DNA of 64,000 bases from positions 62,001 to 126,000 of the forward strand of contig CAYXXY010000001.1 of assembly GCA_964469175.1 (NCBI GenBank). The letters are read 5' to 3'. Positions 37,701 to 45,637 of the stretch are shown piece by piece. Under the pieces are notes generated by a model. The model saw only the letters and a program-made list of their open reading frames with translations, searched no databases and was not told the origin of the DNA. The DNA comes from Planktosalinus sp964469175 (lineage in GTDB: Bacteria; Bacteroidota; Bacteroidia; Flavobacteriales; Flavobacteriaceae). The stretch's first letter is position 1. Each line of letters starts with the position of its first letter. The translations under genes were made by a program, and so were the position numbers.

Positions 37701-37916
37701 ATCAGGGGTTGGGTTTTTTGAAAAGGCAATCAGGCTTTCCAGTATGCGGTGTTTCATTTCCCCTACAGCTTTGTTGGTAAATGTGACAGCCAGGATGTGT
37801 TTGAAGTAGTCCGGTTTGTTGGAGGCTAATAAGATGGATAGGTATGCCTTGACAAGGGTAAATGTTTTTCCCGAACCTGCTGAAGCATTAAAAATTAAAA
37901 ACGGATGTTGAATCAT
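34761..37916 (-). CDS. AddA-like UvrD/Rep helicase-nuclease
   Basis: A 1051-aa SF1A helicase; the chosen start gives MIQHPFLIFNASAGSGKT, placing Walker A close to the N-terminus as in AddA/RecB relatives, rather than the ATG 15 bp upstream. Further motifs are Walker B FIDEFQDTSQMQW, LVGDAKQSIYRWRGG, TIMTVHKSKGLEFPVV and a C-terminal nuclease motif VAIIDYKTGLE. It works with the AddB-like protein to resect DNA breaks. Family confidence is high; naming it AddA rather than RecB is inference from the nuclease-bearing partner. Confidence 0.87.
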   Translation of the reverse strand: MIQHPFLIFNASAGSGKTFTLVKAYLSILLASNKPDYFKHILAVTFTNKAVGEMKHRILESLIAFSKNPTPDKHRAMFNLVCKETNLNNSEITLRAQKAVQFILHHYSFFDVETIDRFNHRLIRTFARDLKLASNFDVELEVDVVLNEAVDKVISQVGKDEQLTKVILDFSFEKADDDKSWDISSDLKKISQILRNENDLKHFELLKSKTIADFIQLKKTLLAKKQTTENHLKQLSVEFFDVLSKNNLDFSDFTRKSFPNYFQNIANGKYDIFKGSEWEQSFGSGSLYPQRVKEEVKNIIDGLEPGFVTLYEESAQLLLELGFLNLLLQNVNSISLINSIYTEYLHIQSEKNILPISEFNSRINNEIKNQPAPFIYERLGEKYHHFFIDEFQDTSQMQWNNLIPLIENALSQSGGDQLSGSLLLVGDAKQSIYRWRGGDPDQFINLYGHYNPFLSVKKNVETLGTNFRSYDEVVNFNNSYFNFVAKKFSSKLHLELYEKGNSQKTTSKQGGYVSIEFLDPKSEEDKNTVYQEKTLEIIDSLISQNYALSDICILVRTNNQGVALAEFLSKNNIKIISSEALLLESAPEIVFIINLLKTIQNFEDKKARAAVFYFLHNHLEVRQSLSDFLTECLSYSKIDFSKNLKMFGIEFSLEFSSGIPLFDLCENICASFSLSKKRVAYIQSFLELVFEFSSKESNTITSFLEFWEDKKTKSSVEISDKIDAVTIMTVHKSKGLEFPVVIYPYADDEIVTAHKEKIWLPIDENEFNGFSEMLVPAKKELENYGEVSRELYEEIKMKSELDTLNIVYVAMTRAVEQLYVLTDFNSITKENRTGSVFHHFLNETNLWDDTKTLYQFGKAEKLSDDLKEDDVINTITTEKFPENNPYTNVIKIATKKALLWNTEKEKAIDKGDLLHDILAEIFTVNDKDLVLQKFILAGVLSELQAKDLDIILTNLISHPNLSEYFKPNAESLNEKEIFTQTGESLRPDRINFIGNKQVAIIDYKTGLENTEHKNQIKKYGEVLKAMSFKVQQQLLVYIKEKVEVVVVNQAS

Positions 37917-38040
37917 CAAAATAATTTTCACTAATATACTAACATCGGGTTAGTTTTTCATACTCTTTAGGTATAGTTTTAATTTATTTGGCTATTAACT
38001 CTTTATGTTATTTATAACAGATATTCATAAGAAGATTTTG

Positions 38041-38048
38041 TAAATTTG
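38041..38048 (+). promoter_or_regulatory. candidate -7 box of superoxide dismutase
   Basis: TAAATTTG matches TAnnTTTG 31 bp upstream of the ATG. No clear -33 TTTG sits at the normal distance. Confidence 0.4.
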
Positions 38049-38079
38049 GGTTTCAATATTAACCAAAAAAACTAGAATT

Positions 38080-38691
38080 ATGTCATTTGAATTGCCACAA
38101 TTAAAATATGCTTACGATGCATTAGAGCCACATATTGATGCCAAAACTATGGAAATCCACCATGGTAAGCACCACGCCGGATATACAACAAACTTGAATA
38201 AAGCTATTGAAGGAACCGATATGGAGGGTAAAACTATTGAGAACATCCTTATCAATCTGGATATGAAAAACAAAGCTGTTAGAAATAATGGCGGTGGATT
38301 TTATAATCACCGCTTGTTTTGGGAAATCATGTCTCCCGATGGCGGAGGAAGACCCACGGGCGAATTGGCTGAAGCCATTAACCACGACTTCCAAAGCTTT
38401 GAGAATTTTAAAGAAAAATTTTCACAAGCAGCTGCAACACAATTTGGTTCAGGTTGGGCCTGGCTTTGTGTTCACAAGGGCGGTAAGCTTGAAATTTGTG
38501 CAACTCCAAATCAGGACAACCCACTAATGCCGGAAGTTGGTTGTGAGGGTACACCCATACTTGGCTTGGACGTTTGGGAACATGCATATTATTTAAACTA
38601 CCAAAACCGAAGACCCGACTATATCAATGCATTTTTTAACGTAATTGATTGGAAAGAAGTGGGAGCGAGGTATGTTCAAAACGAGGAATAG
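38080..38691 (+). CDS. superoxide dismutase, Fe/Mn type
   Basis: A 203-aa enzyme of normal length. Metal ligands are visible at His27 (EIHHGKHH), a second His in the NHRLFWE context near residue 76, and Asp and His in DVWEHAYYL near 164-168; GSGWAWL lies near residue 125. It converts superoxide to oxygen and peroxide in the cytoplasm. Iron versus manganese use cannot be decided. It is monocistronic: convergent with the next gene and followed at 18 bp by a strong terminator. Confidence 0.95.
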   Translation: MSFELPQLKYAYDALEPHIDAKTMEIHHGKHHAGYTTNLNKAIEGTDMEGKTIENILINLDMKNKAVRNNGGGFYNHRLFWEIMSPDGGGRPTGELAEAINHDFQSFENFKEKFSQAAATQFGSGWAWLCVHKGGKLEICATPNQDNPLMPEVGCEGTPILGLDVWEHAYYLNYQNRRPDYINAFFNVIDWKEVGARYVQNEE

Positions 38692-38703
38692 AATTGATTC
38701 CAT

Positions 38704-38793
38704 AAAATAAAAAAAGGGAAACGGAAGTTTCCCTTTTTTTGCCCCAAATTTACCATAAACTTAACCTACTTATGCTATGGTGAGCCAAATATA
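38704..38793 (+). repeat. structured repeat element, copy 1
   Basis: About 90 bp: the terminator hairpin, then GCCCCAAAT, then an ACCATA/TATGGT pair (38752-38757 and 38776-38781) enclosing AACTTAACCTAC (38758-38769), then CCAAATATAT. A second copy starts 204 bp downstream. Together with the unique sequence between them and to 39112, the copies fill the 420-bp gap between sod and the amidophosphoribosyltransferase. I see no supported gene in the gap. Confidence 0.75.
38709..38740. terminator. terminator hairpin, repeat copy 1
   Basis: Stem GGGAAAC/GTTTCCC with loop GGAA, flanked by A7 and T7. It can act in both directions. It lies 18 bp after the sod stop and is the first part of a duplicated element (copy 2 at 38913). 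Confidence 0.85.
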
Positions 38794-38907
38794 TATGAAT
38801 GCAGCTTTGCAATATTAAGTTTTAGACAAAAACCTTATATATCCGATAAAAGGCACAAAAATGAGAGAAAAAAAGATGTTTTTGTTTTGGAATATTTGGA
38901 ATGAAAT

Positions 38908-38998
38908 AAAATAAAAAAAGGTAAACGAGAGTTTACCTTTTTTTGCCCCAAATCTACCATGAACTTAACCTACTTATGCTATGGTATAGTCAAATATA
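38908..38998 (+). repeat. structured repeat element, copy 2
   Basis: Same layout as copy 1: stem GGTAAAC/GTTTACC with GAGA loop (38920-38937), GCCCCAAAT, ACCATG/TATGGT pair (38956-38961 and 38980-38985, closing G-U), AACTTAACCTAC at 38962-38973, CAAATATAT. The third stem pair differs from copy 1 on both sides (G-C to T-A), so pairing is kept. Confidence 0.75.
38913..38944. terminator. terminator hairpin, repeat copy 2
   Basis: A7, GGTAAAC, GAGA loop, GTTTACC, T7. It is symmetric, so it could end the - strand amidophosphoribosyltransferase transcript (stop at 39113, about 170 bp away) as well as + strand transcripts. Confidence 0.75.
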
Positions 38999-39112
38999 TT
39001 TCAATTATTTTTAATAGATACTTACAAAATAAAATTTTAGATTAAAGACAAATAATATCGACTAAACGATTAAATTAATAAGAATTAAGTAAGAAAAAAT
39101 TGGTTTGAAAAT

Positions 39113-41011
39113 TTAGTAAGCACGTTCTTTGTTTCCTTCATAAAAATTTATAAAGGCTTTATTAACTACTCGGTTTCCCCCGGCTGTAGGGTAATTTCCG
39201 GTAAAATACCAATCACCTAAATTTTTTGGGCAAGCCTTGTGTAGGTTTTCAACTGTTTGGAAAATAATTTTAACATTTGCCTTTATGTCGTCAGGCTTCA
39301 GAATTTCTGCAATTTTATCAGAAATTTCATCATCAGTAAAAGGGGCGTAAATTTCCTTGACAAAATTGGTTACTTCTGAATCATTAAAATCTACCTGACT
39401 TTTACACTTATTGTAAACATCTTCAACGATATGTTGTCTGCCGTTTTCTTTAAGGAGTTCGAGCGCAGCTTCAAAAGCAATTAAATTTTCCAGTCTAGCC
39501 ATGTCGATACCATAGCAATCCGGATACCTGATTTGTGGTGCTGAAGAAATAACGATAATTTCCTTGGGGTTTAATCTGTCCAGAATTTTTAAAATACTTT
39601 TTTTAAGTGTTGTTCCCCTAACAATGCTGTCATCAATGATCACCAGGTTGTCTCCCGGTTTGATAACACCATAAGTAACATCATAAACGTGAGCCACCAG
39701 GTCATCCCGGCTGCTGTCTTCGGTTATGAAAGTTCTCAGTTTAACGTCCTTAATCGCGATTTTTTCTGTTCGCAATTTATAAGACTGGATTTCTTCCAGC
39801 TTCTCGTTTGTTAAATTTCCTTGTTCTCTCAGAATGGCTTCATTTTTTTGTTTGTTGAGCTCATCTTGAGCCGCTTCTACCATTCCAAAAAAGGAAGTTT
39901 CTGCTGTGTTGGGGATATATGAAAAAACGGTTTTTTGGGTATCATAATTTATTGCCTGGAGTACCTTTGGCATCAAAAGTCTTCCAAGTTCTTTTCGTTC
40001 CTGATAGATTTCAGCATCGCTTCCTCTGGAGAAGTAAATGCGTTCAAAAGAACAAGACTTTTTATCAAGCGGTGCTATAACCGGCTCAATGGAGAATTTC
40101 CCCGATTTTTTCACAATAAGCGCACAGCCCGGGTCGAGTTCGTGAACGCTTTCAAAGGGCACGTTAAAAACGGTTTGAATAACCGGTCGCTCTGAAGCGA
40201 CTACAATTACTTCATCATCTTTATAATAGTATGTTGGCCTGATTCCGGCAGGATCCCTAAGAACGAAACAGTCGCCATGTCCCAAAAGCCCGGCCATAGC
40301 ATAACCACCATCCCATTCCCTGGATGATTTTTTTAGGATTTTTTGCAGGTCAAGTTTTTTGGCTATGTAAGGCGAGGCTTCCACCTTGGAAAGACCTTTA
40401 GACTTTGCTTTTTTGTAAAGTTTGCTAACAGCGTCATCCAGAAAATGACCAATATTTTCCATAACCGTAATCGTGTCGGCCTTTTCTTTGGGGTGCATAC
40501 CCAAATCAATCAGATTATTGAAAAGTTCGGTGGTATTGGTCATGTTGAAATTTCCGGCAATAATCAAATTGCGGTGCATCCAGTTGTTTTGACGTAAAAA
40601 GGGATGAACATTTTCCACACTGTTTTTTCCGAAAGTCCCGTAACGCACATGACCCAGTAAAAGTTCACCAATGTAGGGCAGGTTCTTTTTCTGTTCCGCA
40701 ACATCGTTTTTCATTTCCGGATTTTCAGAAAAATAAGCATTGATTTCATTATTAATATGAGTAAAAATATCCTGAATGGGTTGGGCTGCATTTGAACGTT
40801 TTCGGCTAATGTATCTGCTGCCGGGATCTACATCCAGTTTGATGCTTGCAAAACCGGCACCATCCTGGCCGCGGTTGTGTTGCTTTTCCATCATCAGGTA
40901 CATTTTATTGACACCATAAAAAGCCGTGCCATATTTTTGATGGTAGTACTCAAGAGGCTTTAAAAGCCTGATTAATGCAATTCCGCACTCGTGTTTTAAC
41001 TGGTCACTCAT
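39113..41011 (-). CDS. amidophosphoribosyltransferase, long form (PurF-like)
   Basis: A 632-aa protein starting at MSDQLKHECGIA; an in-frame ATG 42 bp upstream is rejected because it would displace the N-terminal glutaminase Cys. An NTN glutaminase domain (QHNRGQDGAG, LGHVRYGTFG) is followed by a phosphoribosyltransferase domain with the PRPP loop VIIDDSIVRGTT near residue 455. It transfers glutamine nitrogen to PRPP in purine synthesis. At 632 aa it is longer than canonical PurF (about 500 aa), so it may be the Bacteroidota long paralogue with a distinct role. A PfkB kinase gene lies upstream on the same strand. Confidence 0.88.
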   Translation of the reverse strand: MSDQLKHECGIALIRLLKPLEYYHQKYGTAFYGVNKMYLMMEKQHNRGQDGAGFASIKLDVDPGSRYISRKRSNAAQPIQDIFTHINNEINAYFSENPEMKNDVAEQKKNLPYIGELLLGHVRYGTFGKNSVENVHPFLRQNNWMHRNLIIAGNFNMTNTTELFNNLIDLGMHPKEKADTITVMENIGHFLDDAVSKLYKKAKSKGLSKVEASPYIAKKLDLQKILKKSSREWDGGYAMAGLLGHGDCFVLRDPAGIRPTYYYKDDEVIVVASERPVIQTVFNVPFESVHELDPGCALIVKKSGKFSIEPVIAPLDKKSCSFERIYFSRGSDAEIYQERKELGRLLMPKVLQAINYDTQKTVFSYIPNTAETSFFGMVEAAQDELNKQKNEAILREQGNLTNEKLEEIQSYKLRTEKIAIKDVKLRTFITEDSSRDDLVAHVYDVTYGVIKPGDNLVIIDDSIVRGTTLKKSILKILDRLNPKEIIVISSAPQIRYPDCYGIDMARLENLIAFEAALELLKENGRQHIVEDVYNKCKSQVDFNDSEVTNFVKEIYAPFTDDEISDKIAEILKPDDIKANVKIIFQTVENLHKACPKNLGDWYFTGNYPTAGGNRVVNKAFINFYEGNKERAY

Positions 41012-41069
41012 AACACTGACTGGTGTGTTTAATATAATTAAAAAACGCTCCAAATTTCGGAGCGCGTGT

Positions 41070-41996
41070 TTATGCTAATTCGATTTCAAATTGAGTCAAG
41101 CTTTTAAACTGATGCAATCTTTTTTGCAACTCGGCCTGGGTCAATGTTTGCATTCTTTCGGTTCCAAATTTCTCCACACAAAATGAAGCCAGGGTAGAAC
41201 CGTAAATAATGGCATTTTTCATATTGTTAAAGCTTAAGTCACCTGATTTTGATAGAAATCCTGCAAAACCTCCGGCAAAAGAATCGCCTGCGCCGGTAGG
41301 GTCAAAAACTTCTTCCAAAGGCAATGCCGGCGCAAAAAATATTTGTTCATCATGAAAGAGTAATGCCCCGTGTTCTCCTTTTTTTATGACAATATACTTT
41401 GGTCCCATCTCCTGAATTTTCCTTGCAGCAACAACCAACGAATATTCACCTGTGAGTTGTCTGGCCTCTTCATCGTTGATGGTGATGACATCTACTTTTG
41501 AGATGACCTCCTTTAACAAATCCAAAGTGTTGTCCATCCAAAAATTCATGGTGTCCAGTATGATTAGACTTGGACGGGATTCCATCTGCTCAATCACACT
41601 AAGCTGTACTGCAGGATGTAGGTTGCCCAGCATGACGATTTCTGCATTTTTAAAATTTTCAGGCACTTTTGGGTTGAAATCGGCGAGCACATTCAGTTGG
41701 GTGTCCAAAGTGTCTCTGGAGTTGAGGTCGTTTTTGTACTTGCCGCTCCAGAAAAATGTTTTGCCACTTTCAACTACTTCAAGTGCCGAAACGTCAATAT
41801 TGCGCTGTTCAAAAAGGTCTATGTATTTTTTGGGAAAATCACCTCCAACAACAGAAACTATTGCCGCATCAGCCTGAAACTGTGAAGCCGCCAGACCAAT
41901 GTAGGTGGCTGCCCCGCCAAGGATTTTGTCGGTTTTCCCAAAAGGGGTTTCAATGGCATCAAAAGCGACGGTGCCCACAATGACTAATTTGTGCAT
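41070..41996 (-). CDS. PfkB-family sugar/nucleoside kinase
   Basis: A 308-aa ribokinase-fold enzyme: GGAATYIGLAASQF near residue 27, and the anion hole and catalytic Asp in DPTGAGDSFAGGF near residue 220. The family phosphorylates sugars or nucleosides such as adenosine or ribose. It lies 58 bp upstream of the amidophosphoribosyltransferase on the same strand, suggesting a purine/ribose link. The substrate is not certain. Confidence 0.9.
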   Translation of the reverse strand: MHKLVIVGTVAFDAIETPFGKTDKILGGAATYIGLAASQFQADAAIVSVVGGDFPKKYIDLFEQRNIDVSALEVVESGKTFFWSGKYKNDLNSRDTLDTQLNVLADFNPKVPENFKNAEIVMLGNLHPAVQLSVIEQMESRPSLIILDTMNFWMDNTLDLLKEVISKVDVITINDEEARQLTGEYSLVVAARKIQEMGPKYIVIKKGEHGALLFHDEQIFFAPALPLEEVFDPTGAGDSFAGGFAGFLSKSGDLSFNNMKNAIIYGSTLASFCVEKFGTERMQTLTQAELQKRLHQFKSLTQFEIELA

Positions 41997-42019
41997 TTTC
42001 TGCGTTTAGAATGAAGATG

Positions 42020-42027
42020 CAAATATA
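42020..42027 (-). promoter_or_regulatory. candidate -7 box of the PfkB gene
   Basis: On the - strand TATATTTG, 24 bp upstream of the ATG, fits TAnnTTTG. No clear -33 partner was found. Confidence 0.4.
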
Positions 42028-42136
42028 CGGCTTTGATGTTATTCTTTAAAATGCTTTTGGAAAGATTTAGAGTTGTTATAAATAAAAACAGATGTGATAA
42101 ATAGAACAAATCTTTTGTAAAACAATAAGGTGCATT

Positions 42137-42694
42137 TTAATGAATAATTTGAAGGTATCGATAATATAGAAAATTATTCATTTCAACTTCGACATTATTG
42201 ATGTAGAATCTAAAACTTCGTTTTCCTCCAGGCTCAAGCAAATCATTTATAAGAAGCGTATCTATTTGCAAATCGGGAAATTCAATGAGATAATACATTT
42301 CTCTATTCCAGTTTTCAAAATAGCCATATCCACATTCATCCGGACCACCGGCATAAAATAAGCCCGAGTTGTAAAGGCAGGTTTCACAACTTAGGCCAAA
42401 TATTTTTATATCAGGTATGCTGTCGTAATAACTTACTTCATAGAGGTCATACCATTCATCATAGTTTGGGTTTGAAGGAACAAGCTCGCCATTTACAAAC
42501 TTTCTTAAAGATGAGATTTTAACTTCTTGATTACCATAGCTACTTCCGTCGGGTTTGAGCAATTCAAAATATGTTTCATACCATATAGGTGTGAATTTAC
42601 TTCTAAAACCATCATTGCAATTGTTATTGCTGCAGGAAATAAAAAGAACACAAATAGATAGGACAAGTAAAAACTTAGACATATTAATTTTCAT
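42137..42694 (-). CDS. hypothetical lipoprotein
   Basis: A 185-aa protein with a lipobox LLVLSICVLFISC (Cys near residue 21) after a lysine-containing start; the second Met (residue 5) is an equally good start. The mature part has several Cys (FGLSCETCLYNSG) and is rich in Tyr and Asp. I do not recognise the family. It has its own unit: 140 bp to the PfkB gene and 53 bp from RNase H. No phage or transposon context. Confidence 0.65.
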   Translation of the reverse strand: MKINMSKFLLVLSICVLFISCSNNNCNDGFRSKFTPIWYETYFELLKPDGSSYGNQEVKISSLRKFVNGELVPSNPNYDEWYDLYEVSYYDSIPDIKIFGLSCETCLYNSGLFYAGGPDECGYGYFENWNREMYYLIEFPDLQIDTLLINDLLEPGGKRSFRFYINNVEVEMNNFLYYRYLQIIH

Positions 42695-42747
42695 AAATTT
42701 TAAAAACTATCTTATAGGTAAATAAAACAATTCACAATGGTAAACTC

Positions 42748-43383
42748 CTACTTCCTCCCAAAATCTGCCGGGATTTCCCCCCAGGCTTTGGTTTCCCATT
42801 TTACAATTTTGGTCGTGTATGTGTTGGTTTTTAGCCATTGTTCTGCACGGGCAATAAGTTCAAAAAGGGCTTTGTTCTTTGAAGTTTGTTTTAATTTGGT
42901 GCGGCAGTGTTTCACCTTGACCCAACCCATCGCAATTTTTGAGTCGGAATAGATAATGCGGTCGCTGTTGTTTTTTTTCAGATAAGCCAGGCCGTGAACC
43001 AATGCTAAAAATTCACCTATATTATTTGTTCCTTCGGCAAATGGGCCTTGATGGAATAATTGTTTGCGTGTTTGTGTATCCACGCCACGGTATTCCATAA
43101 TTCCGGGGTTTCCGCTGGAGGCGGCATCAACAGCTATTGAATAAAGGTTGGGCTCGCCATATTTTGCTTTTTCGGTTGCTGAAAGTGTCTTTTTCTTTGT
43201 GTTTTTCCCGGCAAAGTCTTTGTATTCACCATCAAAAGCTTTTTTGGCTTCAGCCAATGTGGAAAATGATTTGTATTGAGCCCCCGTAACACCTGCGATA
43301 GCCTTTTTGCAAGTATCCCAGGAATCAAAAATTCCTGTTGGGTTGCCAAACCAAACCACATAGTATTTCTGTTTTTTAGCCAT
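42748..43383 (-). CDS. ribonuclease H1 with viroplasmin domain
   Basis: The 211-aa protein has an N-terminal caulimovirus-viroplasmin/RNase H N-domain (YYVVWFGNPTGIFDSWDTCKKAIAG, residues 7-31) that binds RNA:DNA hybrids, followed by an RNase H domain (SIAVDAASSGNPG near residue 83, NNIGEFLALVHGL near 121, IYSDSKIAMGWV near 144). It degrades RNA in hybrids. It overlaps purN by 8 bp. An Asp, Glu, Asp arrangement is visible. Confidence 0.9.
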   Translation of the reverse strand: MAKKQKYYVVWFGNPTGIFDSWDTCKKAIAGVTGAQYKSFSTLAEAKKAFDGEYKDFAGKNTKKKTLSATEKAKYGEPNLYSIAVDAASSGNPGIMEYRGVDTQTRKQLFHQGPFAEGTNNIGEFLALVHGLAYLKKNNSDRIIYSDSKIAMGWVKVKHCRTKLKQTSKNKALFELIARAEQWLKTNTYTTKIVKWETKAWGEIPADFGRK

Positions 43384-43981
43384 TCCCGTTTTTGGTAATC
43401 AATTCTTCCAGAACTCTTGGAAAATGTTCCTGTTCAAGCAAGTTAATTTTTAAAGCTACTTTTTCAGCAGTATCTAACGGTAAAACTTCAGTTCTGGTCT
43501 GAAAAATAATTTTCCCCTCGTCATAATTTTCGTTGACAAAATGAATGGTGATTCCGGTTTCTTTTTCTTTGTTTTCAACCACTGCTTTGTGGACATTCAT
43601 GCCATACATTCCTTTTCCGCCATATTTTGGTAGCAGGGCGGGGTGAATGTTGACCACCCTTCCGGAATATTCCTTTAAAATATTTTCGGGGAATTTGAGT
43701 AAAAAGCCTGCAAGCACAATCCAGTCAATCTGTGAATCTTTTAGTTTATCTATTACTATGGTAGAGTTGTTAAGTTCATCTTTGCCAAACACAAAGGTTT
43801 CTACCTCCAAATTTTTTGCGCGCTCAATAACAGCTGCATTAGCATTGTTTGAAAGCACCAAATCCACAGAAGCTGAGGTGCTTTTATTAAAGTGTTTAAT
43901 CAGGTTTTCTGCATTGCTTCCTTTTCCCGAAGCAAAAATGGCAATTTTATTCTTAGTGTTTGAATGGCTGATATCGTTCAA
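43376..43981 (-). CDS. purN: phosphoribosylglycinamide formyltransferase
   Basis: A 201-aa enzyme of normal length: IAIFASGKGSNAENLI near residue 13, AGFLLKFPENIL near 91, NIHPALLPKYGGKGMYG near 111 with the catalytic His, and the Asp in NYDEGKIIFQ near 153. It adds a formyl group from 10-formyl-THF to GAR in purine synthesis. It overlaps RNase H by 8 bp and is divergent from acpP. Confidence 0.93.
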   Translation of the reverse strand: MNDISHSNTKNKIAIFASGKGSNAENLIKHFNKSTSASVDLVLSNNANAAVIERAKNLEVETFVFGKDELNNSTIVIDKLKDSQIDWIVLAGFLLKFPENILKEYSGRVVNIHPALLPKYGGKGMYGMNVHKAVVENKEKETGITIHFVNENYDEGKIIFQTRTEVLPLDTAEKVALKINLLEQEHFPRVLEELITKNGNG

Positions 43982-44000
43982 TGTAAAAGATTTTAGATGA

Positions 44001-44008
44001 CAAAAGTA
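44001..44008 (-). promoter_or_regulatory. candidate -7 box of purN
   Basis: On the - strand TACTTTTG, 20 bp upstream of the ATG. No -33 seen at the usual distance. Confidence 0.4.
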
Positions 44009-44072
44009 AAAGAAATAGAATGGAGTTAATCTAAAAATTACTAAATTAGAGCCACATTTTACAAGTATCGTG

Positions 44073-44101
44073 TTGTTTTAAATTAAAATATTTTATTTTT
44101 G
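44073..44101 (+). promoter_or_regulatory. promoter of acpP
   Basis: TTG at 44073-44075, an 18-bp spacer, then TATTTTTG at 44094-44101, a good Bacteroidota promoter. The ATG is at 44131, giving a leader of about 25 nt. Confidence 0.65.
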
Positions 44102-44130
44102 CGACTTACTAAAATTAAAAAACTAAAATT

Positions 44131-44364
44131 ATGTCAGACATTGCATCAAGAGTAAAAGCGATTATCGTAGACAAATTAGGTGTAGACGAAAACGAAGTTG
44201 TAACTGAAGCAAGCTTCACAAACGATTTAGGGGCAGATTCCCTTGACACAGTTGAGCTAATCATGGAATTTGAAAAAGAATTTGATATCCAGATTCCGGA
44301 CGATCAAGCTGAAAACATTTCAACTGTGGGTCAGGCAATTTCCTATATAGAAAACGCAAAATAA
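44131..44364 (+). CDS. acpP: acyl carrier protein, primary fatty acid synthesis
   Basis: A 77-aa ACP with the phosphopantetheine site GADSLDTVEL, Ser37, and highly acidic composition, typical of AcpP. It lies 13 bp upstream of fabF in the conserved acpP-fabF-rnc order. It serves housekeeping fatty acid synthesis, unlike the two pigment-cluster ACPs. Confidence 0.96.
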   Translation: MSDIASRVKAIIVDKLGVDENEVVTEASFTNDLGADSLDTVELIMEFEKEFDIQIPDDQAENISTVGQAISYIENAK

Positions 44365-44377
44365 GAAATTCTCCACA

Positions 44378-45631
44378 ATGGTTTTAAAGCGAGTTGTTGT
44401 TACCGGATTAGGTGCTCTTACTCCAATTGGGAACAATATTTCTGAATATTGGGACGGATTGAAGAATGGGAGGAGTGGTTCAGCGCCCATCACCTATTTT
44501 GATACTGAAAAGTTCAAAACAAAATTCGCTTGCGAAATCAAAAATTTTGACCCCCACAATTTTTTCGACCGAAAAGAGGCCAGAAAACTGGACAGGTTTG
44601 CTCAGTATGCACTTGTCGCTTCAGATGAGGCCATTCAGGACGCAGGGCTTGAACTTGAAAAGCTGGATAAATTTCGTGTCGGGGTTATTTGGGGAGCAGG
44701 AATAGGAGGGCTTGAAACCTTCCAGGATGAGGTGTTAAACTTTGCTGCTGGCGACGGCACGCCAAGGTTTAACCCTTTTTTTATTCCTAAAATGATTGCA
44801 GATATTGCGCCGGGTCACATTTCCATTAAACATGGATTTATGGGGCCAAACTATACCACGGTATCTGCTTGCGCTTCATCTGCCAATGCGATGATTGATG
44901 CACTCAATTACATCCGCTTGGGACACTGTGACGTAATAGTTACCGGTGGTTCAGAAGCGGCAGTAACCAAGGCAGGTATGGGCGGATTTAACGCCATGCA
45001 TGCTTTATCAACAATGAACGATACTCCCGAAACAGCCTCAAGACCTTTTGACGCTACACGAGACGGTTTTGTTCTTGGTGAAGGCGCTGGAGCATTAATC
45101 CTTGAGGAATATGAACACGCAAAAGCACGCGGTGCAAAAATTTATGCCGAAGTTCTTGGTGGAGGTATGACGAGTGATGCTTATCACCTAACAGCACCAC
45201 ACCCTGATGGAATTGGTGTAGAACGCGTGATGTTAAACTGCCTAAATGATGCCGGTATCACTGCCGATCAAGTAGATGCCATAAACACTCACGGAACATC
45301 AACACCTTTGGGAGATGTTGCTGAATTGAAAGCCATTTCCAGAGTTTTTGGAGCACATGCCAACAAAATCAATATCAATTCAACAAAATCAATGACAGGG
45401 CATTTACTGGGAGCTGCAGGAGCCATTGAAGCCATTGCATCTATTTTAGCAATGAAACACAGTTTGGTCCCTCCAACCATTAATCACACTACTGTCGATG
45501 AAAATATCGATCCGTCATTAAACTTAACTCTCAACAAAGCTCAAGAAAGAGAAGTTAATGTGGCTATGAGTAATACATTTGGATTTGGTGGTCACAATGC
45601 CTGTATTCTTTTCAGAAAGATTGAACAGTAA
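44378..45631 (+). CDS. fabF: beta-ketoacyl-ACP synthase II
   Basis: A 417-aa KAS II with a complete triad: Cys165 (VSACASSA), His305 (NTHGTSTP), His342 (SMTGHLLGAAG). It elongates fatty acyl-ACP with malonyl-ACP. The length and acpP neighbour make FabF secure. It ends 6 bp before rnc. Confidence 0.96.
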   Translation: MVLKRVVVTGLGALTPIGNNISEYWDGLKNGRSGSAPITYFDTEKFKTKFACEIKNFDPHNFFDRKEARKLDRFAQYALVASDEAIQDAGLELEKLDKFRVGVIWGAGIGGLETFQDEVLNFAAGDGTPRFNPFFIPKMIADIAPGHISIKHGFMGPNYTTVSACASSANAMIDALNYIRLGHCDVIVTGGSEAAVTKAGMGGFNAMHALSTMNDTPETASRPFDATRDGFVLGEGAGALILEEYEHAKARGAKIYAEVLGGGMTSDAYHLTAPHPDGIGVERVMLNCLNDAGITADQVDAINTHGTSTPLGDVAELKAISRVFGAHANKININSTKSMTGHLLGAAGAIEAIASILAMKHSLVPPTINHTTVDENIDPSLNLTLNKAQEREVNVAMSNTFGFGGHNACILFRKIEQ

Positions 45632-45637
45632 GATTTA

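Noticed and set aside
38777..38818. A short ATG frame of 13 codons within repeat copy 1
   Set aside because: Copy 2 has a stop two codons after the equivalent ATG, so it is not conserved as coding.
38741..39112. tRNA or other known structural RNA gene in the largest gap
   Set aside because: No cloverleaf or T-loop sequence was seen; only the two repeat elements are supported.
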